From positions 65,075,253 through 65,112,146 of the forward strand of contig NC_087062.1 in assembly GCF_963678635.1 (NCBI RefSeq): 36,894 nt of DNA, read 5' to 3'. The notes under the pieces were generated by a model. It ran no database searches, had not been told where the DNA came from, and saw nothing but the letters and a program-made list of their open reading frames with translations. Origin of the DNA: Symsagittifera roscoffensis. Its lineage: Eukaryota; Xenacoelomorpha; Acoela; Convolutidae. This document shows positions 21,628-30,865 of this stretch, in pieces (the first letter of the stretch is position 1; every line of letters begins with the position of its first letter). The translations under genes and the position numbers were made by a program.

Positions 21628-23242
21628 TGAACTTGGCAATTGCAATAGAATTCTTATCGAGATTCTGTAATCTAGAGTCGTTGGAGATTTTGGAGTCTGA
21701 ACATTATTTAGTCTAGGCATTGCAGGCCTGGTCAGGAGTGTTGCATCAATGGGCTGGAAGGTGGGCTTAGAGGCAGAAATGGGATTCGACTGGCACAAAT
21801 GTCATTTCACTCGCACCAGATGCTTAGAAAGAAGTGGGGAGCAGTGGCTGGACCCAGGGTGTATGACTAGAGAGATGTATGGGGCAAGGAACACTTGAGC
21901 CTTGAGAGGGAGAATGAGAATTCTAGTGACTTTGAGAAGCAGAGCACGAGTGGCAGATTAGCAAAAGTCGCCCCTGTTGAGGACGAAACCGACTCAATTC
22001 ACACGAAGATGATGGAGTTTGAGCCTCTGCTCGAGGTATCTGGAGAACGCAATCTCCGGAGTAATAAATTGACGCATGGAGACTCTCCGCGTCATTGTGC
22101 GGCACAGACCGTGTGGTATCCAGAGAAGAGTAACCCCTGCTTGATATGGGATGTTGAGTAAATTCGGGCCATAGGATTACCAGACCACCAACAGAAGGTA
22201 ACCCCCTTTCCAGTGTGCTCGATGCTGGCACATGATGAAGTACCAAGAGTCAAAAGCGCCTACAGTGGAAGCAACTCAAGCGATGGACTACAGCAGAAGA
22301 CTTGAGTTGTTTGAGAAAGCTTGCAAAATATTCGCCATACCGATGGAAGTGAAGCGTGTCTGGAGCCTGGGGGCATTTTTCCGTGGTTCAGGGCAAAGTT
22401 GACCTCTTAGTTATACGTCATGACAAAAACTCATATGAAGAAGCATCATATGGAAAATCGTCAGTTCCTGGTAAAAATTTGACCAGATACTTTCAGGAGA
22501 CCGCTGCGTGCCCATGGCAACCGGATAACCACTGGAGTGAAGTGGGCTGTCAAGGTATCGAGAGATAACACGAAAGCGAGATAATATATGCTAGAGGAGG
22601 ATCTTGCAAAGAACGTGAGCTTGAACCTATCCAACTCTTTTTGCTTGAACAGAGAGTCCAAGATGAGGCCATCTCAAGAAGCTGCATGAACAGAGAGGGT
22701 GCATGCGGGCTTACGAGCAACTGAAAGCATGGGAAGAAGTCGTGATCAGCTCCGATTATGAAGAAAAGTTGTCAAGGCAGATCTTGATGTCACGTACATA
22801 TGGGCCCAGTACCAGAACGAACTAGGTCGATTCCTCGGGTACGTTTCTTGAGTCTTGAGTAGGGATAAAGAGTTTGGGCTTGAGCTTGAAATCTGAGGGA
22901 GCAAAAACAAGATTTTAACCTGTGAAATGTTGTTATCTTACACAGTATATCTAATTTTATACCAGAATTTTGCAGGACATTGTTCTGATTGGGTTGATCA
23001 AAACTTAATTTCAAACAGTTTTCAAGCTAAAATCCAAAATATAGTTGGCTGCCAAATTTAATTGTTGTTTACCTAGAGAGTGAAAACTTTACATGGCTAT
23101 GAATTTTGGGGATGCAGATAAGGTTCTTTTAGCTGGAAACATCTGTAAATGACCACGGGCACTTTATCTTGAGATGCATTCAATATTTCGGAGGCTCACA
23201 GACATGACGAAAACGCGCGATGGGTATATCGATCTTGAGTCC
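21628..23242 (+). other. 3' internal part of the LTR element, unrecognised
   Basis: Open pieces include 21895-22161 (acidic, with KVAPVEDETDSIHTKMMEFE) and a short one at 22232-22402 whose segment YSRRLELFEKACKIFAIP has a faint capsid-like look. That resemblance is too weak to call gag. From about 22850 the sequence becomes AT-rich and non-coding up to the purine tract. No transmembrane env-like protein is evident. Confidence 0.4.
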
Positions 23243-23252
23243 AGGGAGTAGG
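23243..23252 (+). other. Polypurine tract of the LTR element
   Basis: AGGGAGTAGG directly precedes the TG of the 3' LTR. This is where a plus-strand primer tract is expected, and it has only one pyrimidine. Confidence 0.65.
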
Positions 23253-24063
23253 TGCCAGTCGGTCATATCCTCAAGTTTTATCTCCTTTGTGGGGTAAAGT
23301 GGTATTTTTAAAAAACCGAATTGGCCATGTCATACTCAATTTCATCACAGCAACTAAAGTAAAAAGTCAGAATATGAGAAGAACCGATTTCATAGTTGCG
23401 GGAAAGTGATCACGAGACAAATCACGAGTCCATTTGCTATTCTCAATTTGAACAACCCATTCGAAAAGAGCTGTCTTGTTCCTGATAAAGACACTGAGAT
23501 TTCGTTGGAGAGTGCCATCGCTAGAGTGAAGACCACCTTGATTGGGCAGGTCGATCAGTGGAGCGACCCACAGGTTCAAAAGATAAAACTTCTTGAGTTG
23601 AAACTGATTACCTAAAACTTCTTAGTTACCTTAGTCATCTTACCTGTTAACTGAAATCATCATTCATTTTAATTGCTTGAGTATGTTTTACACAACTATG
23701 TTGAGATATGACGGGTCGCAGCTTGATCTATCTGAAATGGATCAAAGGTCAAGTGTCCAACAAAAATTAATGGTTTCTACTTGAGTTTACTTCCCTGTTT
23801 TTAATGGCGCTAGCGTGTTTTAGGATTTTAGAGACCTAGCCATGGGGCGTGTTTAATTCCAGAGTGGAGGGTTTTTCGGTAGCAGCCTTTAAGCTGCAAC
23901 ACGATCTTGCTGTCCCATGTCTTAAGCGAACCGTTTTTGCTCCGAGAGAGTGAGGTGCAAGAACAAAAGAGGTAGTGTCCCTGACCCTTGAACCAAATGA
24001 ACCAATGGTTATAGGGCCTAATTCTCCTAACCGCATATGTGACGTAAGCGGACGAATGTTACA
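23253..24063 (+). repeat. 3' long terminal repeat (811 bp)
   Basis: It starts TGCCAG and ends GTTACA, like the 5' LTR, and is followed by the target duplication GATTG. It is longer than the 5' LTR mainly because of about 80 extra bases at about 23869-23949, which include a small GCAGC...GCTGC hairpin. The open frame at 23406-23615 ends with LESAIARVKTTLIGQVDQW and further residues to a TAA. The 5' LTR has the same reading with no indel over the last ~108 bp. Confidence 0.85.
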
Positions 24064-24068
24064 GATTG
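24064..24068. repeat. Right target-site duplication GATTG
   Basis: It is identical to 5369-5373 and directly abuts the 3' LTR. Confidence 0.85.
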
Positions 24069-25274
24069 GCTAAACTCACGAAAGTGAATTGAAGGTTTCG
24101 CTAACTCTTACGTCAAAATCGTTTTTTTTTTCATCTTATTTACCGTCAGCTACCTTCTCTCCCAGCTCTATATCATCGTTTTCCTCGTTTCCACTCAATT
24201 GTCAGTACGCTTAATGCTATTCAGTTTGTTGCTTGAAATGACTTTCGCTCCTTAAAGAAAAGCAATTTTATGTACTCGGTCGGGTCATCACTAGAAAGGA
24301 CGAGCATCAAAGCCTTCAGGTCAGTATCCGGGATTGTCATGATCAAATGGATGTACCGATTCAAATTTAGCTTAAGAATGTGATCAAGAGATGACAAGAT
24401 CCAATACAGGGAATCAGCTCGGTTCTATGCAGATGACGGATGAAGTAGCCAGTCATGCTGCAATGGACTAACTCGAGATCCCTGACTCGTAGATTTGGCT
24501 CAACCGGTAAATGATTTTCACTTATCTTGGGATGATGAGGGCTCTTCTATCAAAACCGTCTACATGATGAAGATTAAAGGTTCGCTGAATCATGGACTCC
24601 AATGAGCAAACTACCAGCAACTGAACGAAAACCTTCAGTAATTTTGCCTTCCATTGAGAAATGAAAACTTTTGAGGTTTCAAAAGCTCGAAAGCTATTTT
24701 TACTTTTAAATAATTGTTGTAATTTAATTTTTTTCTTGTAATTTAAATATTTCCTTCAAACTAAGGTTTTTAAAATTGAGTAAATTTCAACAGAAAGCCA
24801 AAACGCTGTTTTAATTATAACTGTGAACAAATTACACAACTGTCGAAATCTTTTTTGCATCTCGGAGAAAAAAAATCAACTTGTTCAAAATAACTTGATT
24901 TTTGCATCTTTTCAAAAATAATTTTTGTAGCGTCCTTCACACATTGTTAAGAAATTAAAAGTTTTTGCATGGTCCAGAAAGAATCAAAATTTTGTAACAG
25001 ATATCTTAGAAAATTCTGTACATTTTTTGCATCTTGGTGAAAAAAAAAGAAATTTAGGGTATGAAACTTATCACCGTTTTTCAATCTGTTTTGTAGCTTT
25101 CTTCAATACCGATAACGAATGAAATCAGCAAATGTAAAGGACCTCCTCAGAGTCAAGCTGTGTTAAAGACATGAAATTACGTGCTTTCATTAGTTTTCGA
25201 CATTTTATTAGTTCGTATATGCATCTCGTGGAGACGTACAAGGAATGAACTAAATCTGTAAGGTAGAATAAAGA
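24069..25274. other. AT-rich right flank of the LTR element
   Basis: This is mostly AT-rich with no intact gene. A possible RT scrap lies at 24400-24670 (separate entry). The remainder, with many T runs, holds nothing I recognise. Confidence 0.5.
24400..24670 (+). pseudogene. Possible fragment of the same RT family as 2109-4060
   Basis: The reading RFYADDG at about 24421-24441 resembles the YADDG motif at 2916, and about 200 bp later FCLPLRNENF resembles the LLALPLRMGG that follows YADDG in the left copy. The parts between are too eroded to align by eye, so this is tentative. Confidence 0.3.
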
Positions 25275-25283
25275 TACTACTAT

Positions 25284-25342
<59 letters not shown>

Positions 25343-25352
25343 ATACTACTAT

Positions 25353-25407
<55 letters not shown>

Positions 25408-25418
25408 GCTAATACTAT

Positions 25419-25466
<48 letters not shown>

Positions 25467-25494
25467 AACTACAACTACAACTACTAGTACTACT
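25275..25494. repeat. (TAC)n / (TAG)n microsatellite, tail of the minus-strand LINE
   Basis: About 220 bp consist of TAC triplets with rare TAA, TTC, TGC and AAC interruptions. It lies just beyond the 3' end of the LINE (read on the minus strand as TAG repeats), in the place where such elements carry short tandem tails. The long serine run predicted on the minus strand is only a translation of this repeat. Confidence 0.9.
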
Positions 25495-25983
25495 GAAACA
25501 ATTATTTCCCTTTAACATATACAAAGGCATCATACAGATTGTTGAAAGGCTATTTACAGGGTGTATTACATTAATATAGTGACACGGCAAGCAACAAATT
25601 ACTCAGCATGTAAAAAGTATTAAGTATATAATCAAGGTGTAGTAAGAACGGCAATTGATGCAACTACAGGTCAAAAACATAGTACAGGAGTTGTTTAAAC
25701 CAAATGAGTTAACCATCGCTTGCAGATAGTTTTTGAGTGACTTCTTAAACGCTTCACGCTTCAGGAGATGCAAAAAAATATCTGCAATATCGTTGGAATA
25801 TATCATGTTTACATATCGGCACACGCGATAGAAGGAGAACTGCTCAGTGAAGAAGAGACGACATTTCTTGGTTTTTGTCAGTCTAGGTTAGGTAGTGTTA
25901 CGAAGATCTTTGACTGAGAAGGTGAAAATAATGAATTTATAAATATCGAAATCGATTTTCTCTTTAAACACTCTATTGAGGAA

Positions 25984-26137
25984 AACCAAGTCGTATAATG
26001 CGATGGAGAAAGATATTGACAGGGAATTGGTCATCTTCAATTGCTCAGTGTAGTCACTGAAACCAAGTCGTATAATGCAATGGAGAAAGATTTTGGTAGG
26101 GATTTGGTCATCTTCAATTGCTCAGTGTAGTCACTGA
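25984..26137. repeat. 77-bp tandem duplication within LINE ORF2
   Basis: The segment starting AACCAAGTCGTATAATG at 25984 is repeated at 26061 with few differences, both copies ending in TAGTCACTGA. It is probably a local slippage duplication after inactivation. Confidence 0.85.
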
Positions 26138-27404
26138 GAGCCGTCACCCATTTTAGACATTTTTTATTAAGCAATTCAAGTTTACGCCTCTCAAGTCAGG
26201 AAGGAAACCAGATTTGACTGCCCTAGAGAAGGACACTTCTTATGCAAAGTTGATAATATTTAAACTTGGTCCACAATGAGACGCTGTATGGAATAGAACG
26301 TTTGATAAAATGAAAAGATTTATTAACCGCAATAAGCTTAAGATTGAGTTTAAGATGGTTGTCCTATTTCAAGTTTTGAGAAATTGTGACCCCGAGATCT
26401 TTGATAGGTGATACCGAAGGAATAGAGATATCATTAAGACCGAGCGATGTTTCCGACTCATTAGAATTAAAACAAAATAACTTTGCATTTATCGGCCTTA
26501 AACGTCATTCCATTTTCGATAGTCCAGTGGTTAAAAAGATCTATATCTCTTTGAATGTCCAAATTCGTGGCGTGGAAAAGCAGTGTACTGTCATCAGCGA
26601 ACAAATAACAGTCAGAAGTTAAAAGAGAACATACATGTCATTAATGAAGAGAACAAACAATAGTGGCCCTTAGACGCTGCCTTGCGGCACTCCACTAGTT
26701 AGATAACCTATCGAAGAAGATGTATTTTCAATCATTACAATTTGAGTCACTCAGATACGAAGAGAAAAAAAAGATAAAAGTGTAATCAAAACCAAACTTA
26801 GCCAGTTTACCTAGTATAATATGATGAGTTACTTGGTCAAAAGCTTTGCAAAAATCTGAAAGACTTTCAAGTATACTGAAAGACTTTCAAGATTCGTCTC
26901 ATTATTTGAATAAATTTTGTCAAGATATTCAAGAAGCAGGGTAATGATTGATCGTTTTGTCATGAAACTATGCTGAACGGGAGTAATCTATGGTCTCACT
27001 CGAGAATATATAAAGTTTAAAATCCTTCTCTCCAGAATAAGCGATAATTGAGGTAAGATGCGGATAGTTTTCAACATTTTCTGAATTGTTAGTTCTTAGG
27101 ATGGTTGTTGTAATTTAAGCACATTTCCAAAGCGTAGGCCATTTTTGGTTTTTAAGACATTAACAAAAAGCTGAACGACAAGTGGCGCAATAATATTGCT
27201 GCAGTTGCTAAGAACAAAAGTTGGAAGGTTGTCATTGGTTAAACATGTAGTTGAAGCCGAAACGAGTGACGTTTCAACTTGAACAACTCTTATTTGAGGC
27301 ACGTTTAACAGATTGAAGGGTTGTAATTTGCATATAGAGCAGAATTTCATCTTGGTAGGATCACAGAACAGAAATAATCATTCATAAGATTGACTTTTTC
27401 CAAA

Positions 27405-27882
27405 GAATTGGTAGCTCTTTGTCTTTCCACTGCATTTGATTTGGTGTCGTTTTCTAGTAAATTAAATGAGTGCAGATATTTAAAACAGTCCTGAGTCAAA
27501 TTCGGAGATAACGATTCAAATAAGCATGTTTTATCGACTTCAATTGATTGCTCAAAATCGTATTGCAATGGAGAGAGACGTAGTTTGTTATTATTAAATT
27601 TTGAAGCTGTTTGAAGTTTGTTAAGAAGATGAACAGTTTGTCAAGAAGATGAATTGGTAGCTCTTTGTCTTTCCACTGCATTTGAGTTAGTAGTCATTTT
27701 CTAGTAAATGAGTGCAGATATTCAAAACAGTCATGAGTCGAATTCGGAGATAACAATTCAAATAAGCATGTTTTATCGAGTTCAATTGATTGATCAATAT
27801 TGTATTGCAATTAAGAGAAACGTAGATTGTTATTATTAAGTCTTGAAGCTGTTTGAAGTTTGTTAAGAAGATGAACAGTGTG
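27405..27882. repeat. 246-bp tandem duplication within LINE ORF2
   Basis: GAATTGGTAGCTCTTTGTC at 27405 recurs at 27651, and the copies stay alignable to GAAGATGAACAG at about 27880. They differ at perhaps a tenth of positions, so it is not recent. It lies between the endonuclease and RT parts. Confidence 0.85.
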
Positions 27883-28818
27883 GGACGAAAACAAAATAAG
27901 GAAATTATTGCCGCCTTTTGGTCTTTTTACAGCACGCAAAGGTTATTAAAGCCAAAATTTCAGAACACCAGTGACGTACGTAATCTTCGATACTTAATGA
28001 GCCAAGACTCGAATTTTGAGGAAAAATAAGATTAACAAAGCATGGGCTAATTTTTTTATTGAAAACTGAACAAGAGAATGAGGCTTTTGAAAATTGAGAG
28101 CTTAAATTTTGCCCAGCGGTGCTCAGTGTTAATTTGGGTATTGTAAAGAAAGCAAACACGAGAAAGTTGTCTGAATACAATTTGTTGTCATGGAAAACTG
28201 TTTATAGTTCAGTATGGGATGACAATATCAAGTCCAGGGCGTTACCGGATTGATGTGTTGGGTCATAAATAAGGGGTAATAAGTCGAGTTCCTCGATAGT
28301 AGAAAGAAACAAATTAGAGTAAACCGAACGCCATAAAAAGATGTCCAGCAGATTTTGGGCATATTGAAGTCACCCATGAGTGTGTATGAGCTTGATAAAG
28401 ATGCTAATTTAGTATGAAAATAACGGATGCTTTTAACTAGAGAATTGATAGGTATTCTGTATGCAGATGTATCAGGGGGGTTGTAAACAAGAAGAAAGAC
28501 AAGGTTACGATATCCGGAATAAAATGATAAACCAATGCAATAGTCTGCATTGTAAGAAATAAAAGAGTAGTTTGTTACAAAGCTGTTCTTAAAGGCAATG
28601 AGAATACCTCCGTGGTCTCCACAAGCACAATCAACCCGAGCAATAACAGATTAAGGTCAGTTTAATGGAAAGATTTCGGGATTGTAATTTCAGGTTTGAG
28701 CCAGGTCTCTGTGAGAAAGACGACATCGAGAGAATGTAAACTAAGATAGTTGAGGAATTAAAAACGCTGGCTGACACTTATCAGGCTTTGTACATTAAGC
28801 AGACTCAATTTCAGCTGT

Positions 28819-29604
28819 AGTCAGTCTAACTCGACCTTTTTTCCATTTCTTTCAAGAGTGAGGCCGCAAATTTTTAACTCGTTGCGAGGTATTTGGTCGT
28901 AATTTATTAATTCATAAATATCTTTTCTTGAGAAGTTTGCGTTTCACGGCTTGTTCTTCTTTGTTGAGCGACTGGGATATGAAGACTTTGTCTCGAAAAT
29001 TTTTGAGTTTATACGCTTTATCTAGACATTTTCGAGCATCCCAATCTGATGATAGGCGTAAAAGTATGGGACGTGGCCTTCGTTCTGAGGATTTTTACTT
29101 TTACCAAGTCTATACATTTGGCTTATGTTAATGTTTGACTCGCCAAAATATTCCAGTATTTCCGAAACCTGGGCCTCTTCTGCCTCAACATTGGACGTGA
29201 AGTCACTTCTGTCTTCAAAAATACCATCAATTATAATTTCGTTACAGGTTGAATTAGAATGGGTATTATTGTTTGGAATGTTGTTTGACTTAGTCGAGCC
29301 TGTGGCCTCAATTAAATTTTTAATATCGTTCATAACATCATGTAAAACTTCATGTTTCTTTATCACAAGTTCAAACTTAGCTTCGGATTTGAAGACGTCG
29401 CCCTCAAGGCAGCCACCACATAACCAAAATTATCCACGAACGCGGCCCATACTTGACACAGCATCCGCAGTTATCCGAACACATTGCCCTCCATCAAAAA
29501 TTGCCCTCAATGAATTCACCCATTACACTTGTCACAACCAATTGCACCTGCATCACCTTCTTTACCACCCTTTTGCAGGATCCGCATTTGACAGATTGAG
29601 CCAT
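28819..29604 (-). pseudogene. LINE ORF1 with N-terminal PHD-like finger and RNA-binding region, broken
   Basis: The probable start ATG is at 29604-29602, giving MAQSVKCGSCKRVV. After a frameshift, GDAGAIGCDKCNG and (W to stop)IH continue the PHD-like pattern C-x2-C...C-x2-C...W-x-H. Then come a helical region (VMNDIKNLIEATG) and an RRM-like segment (SEILEYFGESNINISQMYRL, about 29165-29105). The C-terminal part runs from DKVFISQSLNKEEQ to GKKVELD at 28819-28821. Such proteins bind LINE RNA as chaperones. The last codons are in the same frame as the start of ORF2, separated by a single TGA. Confidence 0.7.
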
Positions 29605-29647
29605 ATCCAACATGAAACTATTTAATAAGCTTGTCAGAACAACTAGG

Positions 29648-30010
29648 CTATGAACTCAGGAGCAAGGAATTAACACTAAAATTATACTCTATGTATAACA
29701 TGGCTAAAAATTAAAAAACTGTTATGTCAGAATCAAAAACATTCCTAAATCAAAATTTTATAACCAGGAAAGAACAAAAAAATAAAAAATCTCTAAAATT
29801 TACAGGAAAATGTTATTCATGATTACATAATTATATTATGTAAATACAGTTGTTTAAATATGATGGATTAAAACGTTTTAGAGCTTTTTTAGACATGTTT
29901 CTCATTTTTCAGATCTTTGATCGTTTTGTAAATATTGTAAAAAAAATTTAATCCTGATGATGCACAAAATGTGCGCAAACATTTGAGTTAACATTTTAAA
30001 TTTCTTATAA
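29648..30010 (+). repeat. Left terminal repeat of the Penelope-like element
   Basis: It aligns with 33455-33799 over its whole length, including GTTTAAATATGATGG and GTTTTAGAGCTTTTTTAGAC. Its first ~45 bp correspond to the last codons of the element ORF (ELRSKELTLKL against EFRSREISMKL). It is therefore the 3' end of an upstream copy, or a terminal repeat that includes the end of the ORF. Confidence 0.85.
29938..30008 (+). ncRNA. Hammerhead-ribozyme-like motif in the left terminal repeat
   Basis: The core CTGATGA is at 29954-29960. It is followed by a stem II (GCAC 29962-29965 with GTGC 29971-29974, loop AAAAT) and then GCAAAC (29975-29980), where a hammerhead needs GAAAC. ATTTGAGTT follows as a minimal stem III / cleavage side, and AAATTTAA / TTAAATTT (before the core and at about 29995-30003) could form stem I. 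The layout fits, but one departure at the conserved G12 position probably blocks cleavage. Hammerheads are known in Penelope-like elements. Confidence 0.55.
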
Positions 30011-30167
30011 CCATTTTTGTTAATTTCTAACCCTTTTTAGCGATAAGCTATAAGCAAACTGTTATATTCCTTCAAGGAAAACAGTCATTAGTTCGAATTT
30101 TTTTTCTCTATTTGTACAGAATTTTACTACCACTTTTGTTCATATTTTCAGTAGTGTTTGAGTTAAA
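30011..30167. other. Spacer between the left terminal repeat and the first reading region
   Basis: It is AT-rich and non-coding. TATTTTCAG at about 30142-30150 could be a 3' splice site, since Penelope-like elements can keep introns, but I see no firm partner. Confidence 0.3.
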
Positions 30168-30850
30168 ATGGCGATGATTGTAGCTGCCAGCTCCCTTTAT
30201 CACAGCCCGAAACATCTTGAGCAGGAGGAACGGAGAGAGTCGCAGCAGAAGGTCTACGCAGTCCCCGGCCTTTCTTTGAACCCCAAAACCTTGAAGAGTG
30301 GGAAGGATTTACGAGTGTTATTGGAACTGCAACCTCTGGCCAGTAAGCAGATTTTTATCTGGCACGACGTGCTGAACAACAGCATATCCTCCCTTTGCAC
30401 AAACAACTATACGCCCTGCCCACTTGATGAACTACTGGCATATTTACAGTAGAAGCGAAGATAAATTAGTGGCATTGTCTACTGCAGGAGAACGGGCACT
30501 CCCGATGTTTTTGAGGATCTGCCGGAGACAGAGATAATCGTCATAAAAACAACTGGTAGTTTTATCTCTAGAAGGAAGAGACAGAATTCTGCTGTCCTGA
30601 GATAATATCTTCAACTGCACCAGTCAAGTGAATTGGGGTCGAAGTCACTACGTGTGGTGCTGTCCCATCGAGACCACATGCCAGGCATTTTCTCAAGGAT
30701 ACGGGCCCAGACCAAGAACCATGAAACCATCGCAGGGACGCCTTAGGGCAAAGGCGCGGAGAGCGGAGTTGTTGGCTGGTGACCACCAGCCGGAACCAAA
30801 CGACCAATAAGTGGTAAGACTTTGTTGTGGCTGTTTTTTCTTTGCTGAGT
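30168..30850 (+). pseudogene. Upstream reading region of the Penelope-like element, broken
   Basis: An open frame runs 30168-30452 (MAMIVAASSLYHSPKHLEQE, later KQIFIWHDVLNNSISSL). A coding-like reading then continues past stops, with GIVYCRRTGTPDVFEDLPET at about 30473-30530, to a basic end near 30780 (RAKARRAEL). Its position between the terminal repeat and the RT makes it part of the element, either a separate ORF or an N-terminal extension. I recognise no defined domain. Confidence 0.5.
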
Positions 30851-30865
30851 GCCACATGAGTTTAA

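Larger units (their letters stand above)
5374..24063 (+). mobile_element. Giant (18.7 kb) Ty3/Gypsy-like LTR retrotransposon, inactive
   Basis: The whole element is defined by two related LTRs (TGCCAG...GTTACA), a matching 5-bp target duplication on both sides, a purine tract immediately before the 3' LTR, and an internal pol region. The order inside is: 5' LTR, a leader without recognised gag, protease, RT, RNase H, then about 13 kb of sequence I cannot assign. Typical Ty3/Gypsy elements are 4-10 kb, so this is far larger. The excess is mainly the duplicated L block and the ~682-bp tandem arrays. I did not find an integrase inside it. The coding parts are full of stops and frameshifts, so the element cannot move by itself. 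Confidence 0.85.
25600..28818 (-). pseudogene. LINE ORF2: APE endonuclease and reverse transcriptase, broken
   Basis: Minus-strand motifs in order: LSLLNVQSL at about 28810-28780, FLTETWL at about 28710-28690, GDFNMPK at about 28370-28350, and SGNALDLILSSHTEL at about 28250-28205 make up the endonuclease. RT follows: FVLSNCSNIIAPLV at about 27220-27180, LLEYLDKIYS at about 26940, GVPQGS...GPLLFVLFINDM at about 26695-26635, and the catalytic FADD (26590-26601). Next come FKADKCKVILF and IKDLGVTIS, and near 26300-26280 FHFIKRSIPYSVSL. A C-terminal SQIWFPS lies at about 26210. The catalytic Asp pair survives but the frame changes repeatedly. The protein would nick target DNA and prime reverse transcription there. 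Confidence 0.85.
25275..29604 (-). mobile_element. APE-type LINE (non-LTR retrotransposon), inactive
   Basis: Read on the minus strand, the order is ORF1 with PHD finger and RNA-binding-like region, apurinic-type endonuclease, RT, 3' region and (TAG)n tail. It looks close to full length, but the coding parts have many frameshifts and stops. Its 5' end abuts the terminal repeat of the Penelope-like element at about 29640. The style is that of Jockey/CR1-like LINEs; I cannot fix the clade without a tree. Confidence 0.85.

Noticed and set aside
22232-22402. Short frame with a faint capsid-like segment as gag
   Set aside because: It is only 56 residues, has no zinc knuckle, and sits in an unusual position; the resemblance is too weak to call.
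25177-25590. Minus-strand protein with very long serine runs
   Set aside because: It is only a translation of the TAC/TAG microsatellite and adjacent LINE tail.
26386-26622. Plus-strand open frame as a gene
   Set aside because: It overlaps, in antisense, the LINE RT region containing the FADD motif.
29125-29625. 166-residue plus-strand open frame
   Set aside because: It is antisense to the LINE ORF1, whose motifs are clear on the minus strand.
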